This document shows positions 6,525 through 15,149 of a DNA stretch of 64,000 bases, one piece after another. This stretch comes from Tumebacillus lacus (GTDB lineage Bacteria > Bacillota > Bacilli > Tumebacillales > Tumebacillaceae). The translations under genes were made by a program, and so were the position numbers. The notes under the pieces were generated by a model that saw nothing but the letters and a program-made list of their open reading frames with translations, did no database searches and was not told the DNA's origin. Where the stretch lies: the NCBI RefSeq assembly GCF_026410385.1, contig NZ_JAPMLT010000013.1, positions 1-64,000 on the forward strand. The letters are read 5' to 3'. The stretch's first letter is position 1. Every line of letters starts with the position of its first letter.

Positions 6525-7673
6525 TTGTCAGTTCAGTTCTTGGATAATAAGTTATATAAAGAGATAAAGAAAATGCAATTAAATGCCGGCCTGCGATTTT
6601 TGGATCAGTATACGGTGCAAGTGATCTGCGATATCTTTTCGCGGCTCGATCTGTTTACAGACGGAGAGCGGCCGCACAGCATCGGCGAGGTGATCGCCTC
6701 CAAAGGGTATCAGGCAGAAGCGTCGACCAGACCGCTGGAGTTGATGTGCAAATGGCTGACATCGGCCGGTGTGCTGCGCGAGGAACTGCGAGGCGAGGTG
6801 CCTTGCTACGCGCCGGTGACCGAGATGCCAAGGCCCGATCTGGACAAGCTCGAGCAGCACATCATCGCACGCGGGTTCCCGGCGGGGACCAAGCTGTTGC
6901 GGATGGCGACGCAGCTTGCGGAGGCGGTATTTCGCGGCCAGAATGTCGGCGATCAGTTGTATGCGCCGGCGACGGTGCCCGACTGGCAGGCGTATTTCAG
7001 CCATCCGGGGATGCATATGCCGTCCAAGATCGCTGCACAGTATGTGACCGACCGACTGCGGAGGGGTGGCCGTCCGGTGCGGTTTCTGGAAGTCGGGGCC
7101 GGTTCGGCGTCGGGCACGCGGGCGCTGTACGAACTGCTCCGGGAACGGGGGGAACTCGATCTGGTCGAGCAGTTTGTCGTGACCGATGTGACAGACGGAT
7201 TTGTGGAAGGGTCGCGGACGATCCTGCAGGGTCTCTATGGAGAGCAGAAGCAGTTTGTCTTTCGCAAATTGGATCTCAACGCGCCGATCCTCTCGGAGAC
7301 TTTTGCGCCGGAGTCTGTCGATGTGATCCTTGGGGTGAACTGTCTGCACTATATCCGCGATGAGGGCGAGCAAGTGCCTCAACTCAAATCCTTGCTGCGC
7401 GAGGGCGGTCTGTTGATCTCCGCCGGGTTCCGCCGCAAGACGATGGACAAGCCGTTCCATATCGAGTTGCTCGGCAGTTTCTTCCGCGAGTACTGGGATG
7501 TGGTGATAGAGCCGGAGGTGCGCCCGGAGTTTGGCATCATGCCGCCGGGTCATTTTGCAAAGGGGCTCCAACACTTCGGATTCGCCGAGGTGGAGATCTG
7601 GCCGCAGCCGGACATGTGGGAACAGGAGTTGCCGCTGGATTTTTATTGCGGAGTTGTTGTTGGAAAAAACTAA
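6525..7673 (+). CDS. SAM-dependent methyltransferase, first gene of the PKS-like cluster
   Basis: This 382-aa protein has an N-terminal helical domain resembling a winged-helix/dimerisation module (about 15-90) and a class I Rossmann methyltransferase domain. Motif I is F-L-E-V-G-A-G-S-A-S-G near residue 187, an acidic motif II (V-T-D-V-T) follows, and a motif IV-like V-D-V-I-L-G-V-N-C-L-H-Y lies near 265. The architecture resembles methyltransferases of natural-product pathways, including PKS C-/O-methyltransferases. TTG at 6525 is chosen because GGGAGGGGGTG lies just upstream; an earlier in-frame TTG at 6507 would precede that RBS. The likely substrate is an ACP-bound intermediate or the finished product, which cannot be told from sequence. 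Confidence 0.8.
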   Translation: MSVQFLDNKLYKEIKKMQLNAGLRFLDQYTVQVICDIFSRLDLFTDGERPHSIGEVIASKGYQAEASTRPLELMCKWLTSAGVLREELRGEVPCYAPVTEMPRPDLDKLEQHIIARGFPAGTKLLRMATQLAEAVFRGQNVGDQLYAPATVPDWQAYFSHPGMHMPSKIAAQYVTDRLRRGGRPVRFLEVGAGSASGTRALYELLRERGELDLVEQFVVTDVTDGFVEGSRTILQGLYGEQKQFVFRKLDLNAPILSETFAPESVDVILGVNCLHYIRDEGEQVPQLKSLLREGGLLISAGFRRKTMDKPFHIELLGSFFREYWDVVIEPEVRPEFGIMPPGHFAKGLQHFGFAEVEIWPQPDMWEQELPLDFYCGVVVGKN

Positions 7674-7711
7674 AAATACAAAAAATAAAACGGGTAAAGG
7701 GGAAATTTAAA

Positions 7712-7987
7712 ATGACGCAAGTAATGGCTCTGGAAGAACAGGTAAAAGCAATGATCATCGAACGTCTCGGGCTTGAGGTCGACGCGAGCACGGTGGATGT
7801 CGACGCCCCGATCTTTTCTTCGTTTGACGCAGAGGGCGAGGGCCTTGGTCTCGACTCGATCGACGCGCTGGAATTGGTCGTCGCGCTGAACGAGACGTTC
7901 GACATCCAAGTGGGTGACGAGGACATGGCGGTGTTCCGCTCGATTCAGACGATCGCCGACTTTATCCGCGAGAAAAAAGGCGAGTAA
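7712..7987 (+). CDS. Acyl carrier protein
   Basis: This 91-aa protein has the four-helix ACP pattern with the phosphopantetheine site G-L-D-S-I-D-A, Ser49. The segment before the site (D-A-E-G-E-G-L) is longer and more acidic than in housekeeping AcpP, as is common for ACPs dedicated to type II PKS or amino-acyl pathways. The start is set by AAAGGGG upstream of the ATG. It is followed after 5 bp by the ketosynthase, with which it presumably works. It should carry the growing chain and later present it to the BtrH-like acyltransferases. No phosphopantetheinyl transferase is encoded in the cluster. Confidence 0.9.
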   Translation: MTQVMALEEQVKAMIIERLGLEVDASTVDVDAPIFSSFDAEGEGLGLDSIDALELVVALNETFDIQVGDEDMAVFRSIQTIADFIREKKGE

Positions 7988-7992
7988 GGGCG

Positions 7993-9219
7993 ATGGCGGC
8001 GTACAAGCATCGCGTTGTCTTGACGGGGCTTGGTGTTGTCGCTCCGAACGGAAACAACCGGGAGGCGTTTTACGAGGCCTTACGTGAGGGACGGTCAGGG
8101 CTTGGCGACGTGTCGCTGCTCGACATGTCTCTCTATCGGACGCAGATCGCCGGGGAAGTGGAATTGCAATTCTCCGAAGAGGTGGCGGCGACCGAACATA
8201 ACTTTGACCGCACCGTGTCGCTGGCGTTCCAAGCGCTTGATGAAGCGCTGCTGGACGCCGGTCTGACGCGTGACGATATTGAGGGGATGGGCAACCGGGC
8301 GGGGCTGGCATTTGCCACTTCGCTCGGGGGCAACTCCCGGATGATGGAGCATATCAAACAGGAGTTGGCAGGCGAGGCTCCAGCGCCGGAGTGGTTGTCT
8401 GATCTGAATTTCTTTACGAATTTTGTGGCGCGCAAGGCGGGGATTCAAGGCCCGGTGTCCACGACCGCTTCGGCGTGTGCAGCCGGTTCCGCCTCGGCGG
8501 GGGTGGCGCTCGATATGATCCGCTTCGGCCGCGCCGATCTGATGGTGCTGGGCGGGGCTGATCCGTTGACCGACCTCTCCATTGGCGGTTTTCACTCGCT
8601 GAAGTCGCTGTCTCCAAACGGCTCGAAGCCGTTTGACCGCAACCGCGACGGGCTGGTGATCGGCGAGGGCTCGGCGATGTTCGTGCTGGAGCGGCTCGAT
8701 CATGCGTTGGCGCGCGGGGCGCACATCTATGCGGAGATCCTCGGCTACGGCATCTCCAACGACGCCTATCACATCACGTCGCCGGACCCGGAGGGCGGCG
8801 GCGCGATCCGGGCGATGCGGATGGCGTTGGAAGATGCGGGCATTGAACCTGGCGATGTCGATTACATCAACGCGCATGGCACGTCGACGCTGGTCAATGA
8901 CAAGATGGAGCTCGGCGCGATCACGGAGGTGTTCGGCGAGCATGCGTACTCTGTTGCGATCTCGTCGACAAAATCGATGACCGGGCATTGCCTTGGGGCT
9001 GCCGGCTCGATTGAACTGGCGACGGCGATGCTGGCGATCGACCGCAATTTCCTGCCGCCGACGGCGACACTGGACGACCCGGAAGAGGCGTTTGAAGGTT
9101 ACAACCTGATCAAAAAGCAAGGGGAGGACGCACAAGTGCAAGTGGTGATGTCCAACTCGTTTGCTTTTGCCGGGAACGCGGCGTGTCTGATTCTCGCACG
9201 TCACGACAGGGGGAGATAG
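7993..9219 (+). CDS. Beta-ketoacyl-ACP synthase (KS), catalytically complete
   Basis: This 408-aa FabF-type condensing enzyme has all active-site residues: Cys162 in T-A-S-A-C-A-A-G, His295 in N-A-H-G-T-S-T, Lys327 and His332 in T-K-S-M-T-G-H. It catalyses decarboxylative Claisen condensation of malonyl-ACP with an acyl chain. Its length and motifs are those of FabF/type II PKS KS-alpha subunits. It sits 5 bp after the ACP gene. The probable partner is the residue-deficient homologue at 19586-20773, which would make this the KS of a KS-CLF pair rather than the housekeeping FabF. No malonyl-CoA:ACP transacylase is present here, so FabD is probably borrowed from fatty acid synthesis. Confidence 0.93.
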   Translation: MAAYKHRVVLTGLGVVAPNGNNREAFYEALREGRSGLGDVSLLDMSLYRTQIAGEVELQFSEEVAATEHNFDRTVSLAFQALDEALLDAGLTRDDIEGMGNRAGLAFATSLGGNSRMMEHIKQELAGEAPAPEWLSDLNFFTNFVARKAGIQGPVSTTASACAAGSASAGVALDMIRFGRADLMVLGGADPLTDLSIGGFHSLKSLSPNGSKPFDRNRDGLVIGEGSAMFVLERLDHALARGAHIYAEILGYGISNDAYHITSPDPEGGGAIRAMRMALEDAGIEPGDVDYINAHGTSTLVNDKMELGAITEVFGEHAYSVAISSTKSMTGHCLGAAGSIELATAMLAIDRNFLPPTATLDDPEEAFEGYNLIKKQGEDAQVQVVMSNSFAFAGNAACLILARHDRGR

Positions 9220-9220
9220 G

Positions 9221-10807
9221 ATGCGGGAGTTGGATGCGGACGTGATCGTAATCGGTTCCGGGATCGGCGGCCTGTCGTTTGGCGGCTCGATTGCCAATAA
9301 AGGCTATAAGGTGCTGGTCTTTGAGGCGAGCCATGTGCCGGGCGGCTACTGCCAGTCGTTCGGACGCAAGGGCTACCGATTTATTACGTCGGTGCATAAG
9401 ATCGGCGGGCACATCCCAAAGGAGATCATCAACCGTTACATGCGGACGGTCGGCGATGAGGAGCCGATTGACTGGTATGACTTTGACGAGTATCTGCGCG
9501 TGGGGCCGGAGTTTCGTGTCAACTCCGGCTCGCATGATTTGGAGCAGATCCTCATCGAGGCGTTCCCCCATGAGAAAGCCAACATCGTACGTTTTTTCAC
9601 CGACATGGATGTGTTTTTGAGCGAATTTTTGTATCTTCAGCGCTATAAGAATAACTTTTCCAATTTCAATCCGCGCCACATCCGCAATTTTATGAAATTT
9701 ACGCGGATCACAATGGAGCAGATGCTTGACCTGTATTTTGAAGATCCCAATCTGCGCGCCTGCGTGTACGCACTCGCCGATGGACGCCCCGGGCATTTTG
9801 CTTTGGAGATGGTCGTGACGCTGAAGTTTGGCGAAGGACCGGTGTCTGTGCCGGTCGGCGGGGTGGAAGTACTGCTGGAGCGCTTCTTGAAGATCATCGA
9901 GAAAAACGGAGGTCGCCTGCTCATGCGGTCGCCGGTGGAAAAGATCCTCGTCGAGGAAGGGCGAGCGGTCGGGGTCGAGGTGAACGGGCAAACGTATTAC
10001 TCCCGCTATGTCGTCTCGAATGCGGACATCCGCACGACCTATGCCGATCTGATCGGGGAAGAGCATCTGCCTGCTCCCTTTCTCAACAAACTGCTCAAAA
10101 AGTGGCGTCCGAGTTCGTCCTGCTTTGGCATCTGGCTCGGACTGGATTCCCCCATTGAGACGTTTGGATGGAGCGGGGAGAATGTGAACTATTTCCGTTC
10201 GTTTGACCGACTGTTTGAGCTGAAGGCCGATCTGATCAAGAACGGCGGGACGTTGCCAAGCGATACGGGGTGCTTTATCGGAACGTCGGCGTCGAAAGAT
10301 CCGCTGCTGACTCCGGCCGGGATGTCGCAGGTGACGATCGGGGTGCCGATCGCCAGCGATTATGAGAACGGCTGGGGTGTGGACGAGAACGGCAAGCGAG
10401 GGAAGCGGTACCGCGAGACGAAACAGCGCGTGGCCGACCGGTTGCTCGACGTGGCGGAGGACCTGTTGCCAGGTCTGCGCGATCACGTCTCGGTGATGGA
10501 GATCGGCACGCCGCTGACGTATGAGCGGTACTCGCGCAATCGAGGCGGGGCGTATCTCGGCTTCAGCGTGGTGCCCGATTTTTCGATGGACAAGGACCGC
10601 CCGGAGTCGCTGGGCAAACTGCCCGGTCTGTTTATCTCCAGCAACTGGAGCACGACAGGCGGCGGTGTGATCAACATCATGATGGAAGCGATGAAAGGTG
10701 TCGACACGCTGCTTCGGATGGACGGGCGTGACGACTTCTATGAGTTTGATGAACAGCAAGTGTTGCCAAAGCTCGAATCGGCGATGAAAGTCGCGGTTCC
10801 GCAGTAA
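9221..10807 (+). CDS. CrtI/RetSat-like FAD oxidoreductase (1 of 3)
   Basis: This 528-aa flavoprotein begins with a dinucleotide-binding fold (I-G-S-G-I-G-G-L-S-F-G, near residue 12) followed by E-A-S-H-V-P-G-G-Y. That layout is typical of phytoene desaturase (CrtI) and all-trans-retinol 13,14-reductase (RetSat). The C-terminal FAD-contact region near 480 (L-F-I-S-S-N-W-S-T-T-G-G-G) is also CrtI-like. Such enzymes desaturate, saturate or isomerise polyenes using FAD. It starts 1 bp after the KS stop, so translation is likely coupled. In a cluster without carotenoid genes the substrate is more likely an ACP-bound polyene or polyketide chain. The precise reaction is not readable. Confidence 0.85.
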   Translation: MRELDADVIVIGSGIGGLSFGGSIANKGYKVLVFEASHVPGGYCQSFGRKGYRFITSVHKIGGHIPKEIINRYMRTVGDEEPIDWYDFDEYLRVGPEFRVNSGSHDLEQILIEAFPHEKANIVRFFTDMDVFLSEFLYLQRYKNNFSNFNPRHIRNFMKFTRITMEQMLDLYFEDPNLRACVYALADGRPGHFALEMVVTLKFGEGPVSVPVGGVEVLLERFLKIIEKNGGRLLMRSPVEKILVEEGRAVGVEVNGQTYYSRYVVSNADIRTTYADLIGEEHLPAPFLNKLLKKWRPSSSCFGIWLGLDSPIETFGWSGENVNYFRSFDRLFELKADLIKNGGTLPSDTGCFIGTSASKDPLLTPAGMSQVTIGVPIASDYENGWGVDENGKRGKRYRETKQRVADRLLDVAEDLLPGLRDHVSVMEIGTPLTYERYSRNRGGAYLGFSVVPDFSMDKDRPESLGKLPGLFISSNWSTTGGGVINIMMEAMKGVDTLLRMDGRDDFYEFDEQQVLPKLESAMKVAVPQ

Positions 10808-10816
10808 GGCAGGAGG

Positions 10817-12163
10817 ATGCAGCCGATGTATGATGTGATCGTGTTGGGCTCGGGGTTGACCGGGCTTGCGGCAGCGGCGTTGCTGGCTCGGGATGGTCAG
10901 CGCGTGCTGCTGATCGGCGATGGGCAGGAAGCGGAGGCGGAGGCGTGCTTTCCGCTGTATCACAATGATGCCGAGCAAGGGGTGCTGGCGATGCTGCTCG
11001 ACCGATTGGGCGCGGACGTGACGCGCACGCCGTTGCCGGTGATCGACCGCATCCTGTTGCCGGGATCGGGTGTGGAACTGCGGCGTCCGCGTGTGTTTGC
11101 CGCGTATCGCGAGGAGTTGGAGCAGCGCTACCCGGAGGCGAGAGACGCGCTGGCGAAATACTTCGATGTCGTCGAAGGGCTCGGACGCGAGTGGCTGGGC
11201 GTGCTGGCGGGCGACCTGCGGATGGTGCCGCAGGATGTGCCGTATTGCATGCGCTATTTTTCGCTGACCTATGCCAAGTTTGTGCAGAAGACGTGCGGAG
11301 AGTACCCGCAGCTGGCCGCCGTGCTGTCGGCAGGATTGCCAACTGCCGATACGGCGTTGACGGTGATGGCGGGCTATCTGTATGGGCAGGTGTTCGATGC
11401 GTGTGTGCTCGATGGCGGATTGCCGGCTGTCAGGCGAGCGCTCGATGAGGTGCTGGAGAGGTACGGCTGCGAGCGGGTCACGACGCGGGAGCCTGTCGAG
11501 CTGTTGCCGGCAGCGGAGGGGCTCGGCGTGCGGTTCGCAGACGGGAGCGTCTGCCGGGCTGGCTGCCTGCTCGATACGCGCGGTGACGGGGAGGAGCCGG
11601 GTCCGGCCGATGCCAGGCTGTCGTTTTTCTCGGTGTTGATCGTGTTGCAGGAACCGATGACCCGGTTGCCGGGGGCGGAGGTGTGGCACGTGTTGCCTGA
11701 GAGGGATGTCAGCGGGATGCTCAGCGCTTTGGAAACGGGCGATCTGCCGGACGAGGTGCCGCTCGTGCTGTGGAACCCGGATGCCAGAGCGGGGCTCGCG
11801 GAAAAAAGGCGGTTGCGGATCGATGTGCCGGTCGCCGCGTTGGGGTCGGAGGCTGCGTACGATGAGCTGCTCGGGAAGGTGATGGCACAGGCGGAATCAT
11901 GCCTGCCCGGGCTCGGTGCACGCATCGCGTCAGTCACAGCGGTGACACCGGAGGAGCACGGACGGCAGACTGGCTGGGACGGCGGCAGCGGCACCCGCTG
12001 GGCGTTTTCGGTGAAGCGGGTGATGAAGGACCCGCTGAACATGGAAACGCAGCGGACACAGCTGTATGACACGAAACAATGGGGATTTGCTTGGTTTTCG
12101 GCGGCGTATGTCGCGGCCCGGCAGATCCGGCTGCAAGGGAACAGGCCGCTGGCCGAATCTTGA
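10817..12163 (+). CDS. CrtI-like FAD oxidoreductase (2 of 3), divergent
   Basis: This 448-aa protein starts with V-I-V-L-G-S-G-L-T-G-L-A-A-A-A-L-L-A, a clear FAD/NAD Rossmann motif. Overall size and segment order match the CrtI/RetSat superfamily, but the second FAD-contact motif (E-x-x-x-x-x-G-G) is replaced by a G-D-G-Q-E-A-E-A-E-A segment near residue 35. The C-terminal FAD-binding glycine cluster is weak too. Flavin binding may therefore be altered, or the protein may be a non-catalytic partner of one of the two better conserved paralogues. It lies 9 bp after the first flavoprotein gene. Codon use is very G-rich, like its neighbours. Confidence 0.7.
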   Translation: MQPMYDVIVLGSGLTGLAAAALLARDGQRVLLIGDGQEAEAEACFPLYHNDAEQGVLAMLLDRLGADVTRTPLPVIDRILLPGSGVELRRPRVFAAYREELEQRYPEARDALAKYFDVVEGLGREWLGVLAGDLRMVPQDVPYCMRYFSLTYAKFVQKTCGEYPQLAAVLSAGLPTADTALTVMAGYLYGQVFDACVLDGGLPAVRRALDEVLERYGCERVTTREPVELLPAAEGLGVRFADGSVCRAGCLLDTRGDGEEPGPADARLSFFSVLIVLQEPMTRLPGAEVWHVLPERDVSGMLSALETGDLPDEVPLVLWNPDARAGLAEKRRLRIDVPVAALGSEAAYDELLGKVMAQAESCLPGLGARIASVTAVTPEEHGRQTGWDGGSGTRWAFSVKRVMKDPLNMETQRTQLYDTKQWGFAWFSAAYVAARQIRLQGNRPLAES

Positions 12164-12182
12164 GAGGAAGGGATGTGCCCGC

Positions 12183-13418
12183 GTGCAATTGCAATTGGCG
12201 TTACGCAACCTGACGCGCCGCAAGAGCCGGACGATTCTCACCGCGATCACGATCATGCTCGGGGTGATGATGATGTTGCTGTCGATCGGCTACAACAATG
12301 GGATCGACAAGCAGATGACCGATCTGGTCACGCGCAATCTGACGGGCGATCTGCTCGTTCAGCCGCAGGATGCGAAGTTCTACGACGTGTTCAAACCGGC
12401 GAAAGCAAACGGTCCGGTGATCCCGTCGCTGGCAGACACCCGCAGCAAACTGGGTGCGGTCGAAGGCGTGGAGCAGGTCGCTCCGCGCAACCGTGTCGGC
12501 GGACTGATGCGCACGTCAGAGAGCGATGTCGGGCTGATCATGATCGGGGTGCTCGCAGATGCGGAGGCCGCATTTAACAAGCATCTGCAGGTGATCGAAG
12601 GCGAGAGTCTGTCCGCCTCGGCTCCGCAAGGCGTGTTGATCTCCGACACGATCGCAAAGGAGCAAAAATTGAAGGTCGGCGATACGGCCGTCTGGACGTC
12701 CAGTGACAAAAACGGCGCGATGCAGGAGAAGCAGCTGACGATTCGCGGCATCTATGAAGGCGATGCATACACGTCAAACCAACTCTTCGCCGGGATCGGT
12801 CTGTCGCAGCAAGTGCTGGGGCTGAAAGCGGACGAGGCGCAGGAACTGGCTGTGATCCTCAAAGAGAACAGCGATACAGAAGCGGCCAAGACGGCTGTGG
12901 CAGACGCCGCGAAGAGCGGGTCTCTGCCTGTGCAGGTCTTTACGTGGCAAGAAAAAGGCGGCTTTTTCTCCGGCATCGTCTTGGGCAATGGGGTGTCGTT
13001 TGGCGTAATGGTCGGAATTTTATTTGTCGCGATCATCTTTGGCCTGATGAACTCGGTGGTGATGACGATCAAGGAGCGCACCGGCGAGATCGGCGCGATG
13101 ATGGCGATGGGCACGCCGGGAGGGCAGATCCTGCGTCAACTGATGCTGGAGCAAACTTGGCTGACCGGGATCGCTGCTCTCATCGGCATCGGCCTCTCCT
13201 ACGGCCTGATCTCGTGGCTCGGTCAAGTCGGCATTCCGGCGCCCGCACCGGCCATCGAGTTTGCATTTGGCGGCAAGGCGCTGTATCTGACGATCAGTTG
13301 GGTACATCTCGCACTCACGTTTGTGACTGCGCTGGCGGTGGCTTTGCTGGCGACGTTGTTCTCGGGGTATAGCATCGTACGGATGAAGCCGGTCGATGCG
13401 CTGCGGGAACTTTCCTGA
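12183..13418 (+). CDS. FtsX/LolE-type ABC transporter permease (1 of 2)
   Basis: This 411-aa permease has the MacB/LolC/FtsX topology. A TM helix lies near residue 17-40 after a basic N-terminus (L-R-N-L-T-R-R-K-S-R-T), followed by a large extracytoplasmic domain (about 45-270) and three C-terminal TM helices (about 275-400). The cytoplasmic loop after TM2 carries K-E-R-T-G-E-I-G-A-M-M-A-M-G-T, a hallmark of the family. GTG at 12183 is chosen because GAGGAAGGGATG lies upstream; a longer frame would begin inside the previous gene. It pairs with the next permease and the ATPase at 15150. Family members extract lipids or lipopeptides from the membrane, or export them. Confidence 0.85.
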   Translation: MQLQLALRNLTRRKSRTILTAITIMLGVMMMLLSIGYNNGIDKQMTDLVTRNLTGDLLVQPQDAKFYDVFKPAKANGPVIPSLADTRSKLGAVEGVEQVAPRNRVGGLMRTSESDVGLIMIGVLADAEAAFNKHLQVIEGESLSASAPQGVLISDTIAKEQKLKVGDTAVWTSSDKNGAMQEKQLTIRGIYEGDAYTSNQLFAGIGLSQQVLGLKADEAQELAVILKENSDTEAAKTAVADAAKSGSLPVQVFTWQEKGGFFSGIVLGNGVSFGVMVGILFVAIIFGLMNSVVMTIKERTGEIGAMMAMGTPGGQILRQLMLEQTWLTGIAALIGIGLSYGLISWLGQVGIPAPAPAIEFAFGGKALYLTISWVHLALTFVTALAVALLATLFSGYSIVRMKPVDALRELS

Positions 13419-13431
13419 GGAGGAGTAGGAT

Positions 13432-14670
13432 TTGAGATCGATCATAGGGATGGCCTTTCGCAACATCTTCCGTCAGAAGCGTCGCACGTTCTTGCTGGGG
13501 ATCTCCATCGTGCTGGGCACGTTTGTGTTGATCCTCGGCCTGTCGTTTGTTGACGGGATACAAAAGCAACTGTTTGAAAATATGCTGGTGCAACAGACGG
13601 GGCACTTTGTCGTCCATCACGAGTCGCATCCGGTCGACTCGTCGCCGATGGCGAAACCGGACACCGATCTCGACCACGCGTTGAGCGATGATGCGGCTTT
13701 GGAAAAAGAGATCGCCGGGATGCCGGGCATCGAACGGGTGATCAAGCAGACGACGTTCGCCGGCTCGCTGGCGAACGAATCAGGGGTCTCGGCGGTGACG
13801 GTGATCGGTCAGTCGGGGATGAACGGTGAGCCGTTGGCCGACATCGTGAACGCGACGGCCGCGTCTTCCGATCCAAAAAGTGAAGGGCTGTATCTGCCGA
13901 AGTCGCTGAGCGAGGAACTGGACTTGTCTGTCGGCGATGAGGTGACGCTGTTTGTCCGCAACGACGCGGGCGAGATGCGGCAGGAATTATTTGCTGTCAA
14001 AGGGGTTTTCGACTCGGTGGCTCCGTGGCTGAGCAGCAACGCGTACATCTCGCTGGAGCGGGCTCAGCAAATGCTCGGCAGCGAAGGCAAGAGCATGGAG
14101 TGGCTGGTCTACGGTGAAAAGAGCGCGGACCTGGCAGCGCTGGAAGCGGCGCTCGACTCCAAAACGGCGGCGAAAAGCGGCTGGCAGGTCGCGACGGCTG
14201 AGGAAGCGGGCGGGTTTTACGCGGGGGCGACGCTGGGGTTTAAGGCGTTGCTGATCGTGAATCTCTCGTTGATTTTCATCGTCGTGGCGATGGGGATGAC
14301 CAACCTGATGCTGATGGCATCGCTGGAGCGCACCAAAGAGATCGGCACTCTGCTGGCTCTGGGCACTCCGCGTGCAAAAGTGGCATGGCTGCTGATCTTG
14401 GAAGCGTTGATCATCGCTCTGCTGGCGACGGCTGTCTCGGCGGTGCTCGGGGTGGCGACCGTTTCGTGGCTGGGGTCTGTCGGCATTGATCTGCAGGTGG
14501 AAGCGATGAAATACAGCATCGGCGGGACGAAAGTGTACCCGGTGCTGTCGGTGACCAATCTGCTGCTGACGCTCGGTGTCGTGACGGTCGTGATCTTCCT
14601 CGCGGCGCTGTATCCGGCGGTGAAAGCGTGCCGCTGGTCGCCGATCCGCGCGTTGCGCGGGCAGTATTAG
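13432..14670 (+). CDS. FtsX/LolE-type ABC transporter permease (2 of 2)
   Basis: This 412-aa paralogue of the preceding permease has the same layout: N-terminal R-N-I-F-R-Q-K-R-R-T then TM1, a long extracytoplasmic domain, and three C-terminal TMs. The loop E-R-T-K-E-I-G-T-L-L-A-L-G-T lies near residue 303. The start is TTG with GAGGAGGAG upstream. Two different permeases in one operon suggest a heterodimer as in LolC-LolE. The extracytoplasmic domains differ considerably between the two, as expected if each does a separate job. No MacA-like adaptor or outer-membrane partner is present, consistent with a Gram-positive cell. Confidence 0.85.
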   Translation: MRSIIGMAFRNIFRQKRRTFLLGISIVLGTFVLILGLSFVDGIQKQLFENMLVQQTGHFVVHHESHPVDSSPMAKPDTDLDHALSDDAALEKEIAGMPGIERVIKQTTFAGSLANESGVSAVTVIGQSGMNGEPLADIVNATAASSDPKSEGLYLPKSLSEELDLSVGDEVTLFVRNDAGEMRQELFAVKGVFDSVAPWLSSNAYISLERAQQMLGSEGKSMEWLVYGEKSADLAALEAALDSKTAAKSGWQVATAEEAGGFYAGATLGFKALLIVNLSLIFIVVAMGMTNLMLMASLERTKEIGTLLALGTPRAKVAWLLILEALIIALLATAVSAVLGVATVSWLGSVGIDLQVEAMKYSIGGTKVYPVLSVTNLLLTLGVVTVVIFLAALYPAVKACRWSPIRALRGQY

Positions 14671-14682
14671 GAGGGGTGACAG

Positions 14683-15135
14683 GTGTATCGACCGTTTGTG
14701 ATCGAGATCGTCCCGCGCTTTAGTGACACCGATGCGTATGGGGTGGTCCACCACAGCAATTATTACAAGTGGATCGAGGAAGCCCGCTTTGCGTTTACCC
14801 GCGAGGTGTTGCAGTTTGAGATGCAGGACTTCGAAGAGCGGGGCTTGCGTATTTTCGTGCTGGAGAGCTCCTGCAAGCATAAAGTTCCGGTGCGCTACGG
14901 TGACCGCCTGCGGGTCGAGTTGTTGATCACGATCAGCAAGGTGGCGAAGTGGGTGTTCCACTATCGCGTCGTCAACGCGGTGACCGGGCACCTGCATGCA
15001 GAAGCGATGACGTCGCACGCCTATGTGACGCCGGACGGCAAGATGCTGCTCAACCACCCGCAGTGGCTCTGGGAGCGGGTCGAGCGGGCGTTGGAGGAAG
15101 ATCCGGGCAAGTATGTGAAGGACGTGCAGCGGTGA
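14683..15135 (+). CDS. Hot-dog acyl-thioesterase (4HBT/YbgC type)
   Basis: This 150-aa single hot-dog domain carries the 4HBT signature F-S-D-T-D-A-Y-G-V-V-H-H-S-N-Y near residues 13-27, with the catalytic Asp position filled (D-A-Y-G). The family hydrolyses acyl-CoA or acyl-ACP thioesters. Thioesterases of this type are common in aryl polyene and other type II FAS-like clusters, where they release or edit chains. The GTG start follows AGGAGGGGTG. It is placed between the ABC permease and ATPase genes, 12 bp after one and 14 bp before the other, showing that transporter and assembly genes are interleaved. Release or proof-reading is the inferred role. Confidence 0.85.
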   Translation: MYRPFVIEIVPRFSDTDAYGVVHHSNYYKWIEEARFAFTREVLQFEMQDFEERGLRIFVLESSCKHKVPVRYGDRLRVELLITISKVAKWVFHYRVVNAVTGHLHAEAMTSHAYVTPDGKMLLNHPQWLWERVERALEEDPGKYVKDVQR

Positions 15136-15149
15136 GGGGAGAGACATCA

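Noticed and set aside
9110-11689. Minus-strand open frame of 859 codons across the KS, flavoprotein and ABC region
   Set aside because: It lies opposite well-supported genes, is rich in His/Arg/Gln typical of antisense frames in GC-rich DNA, and has no RBS or family motif.
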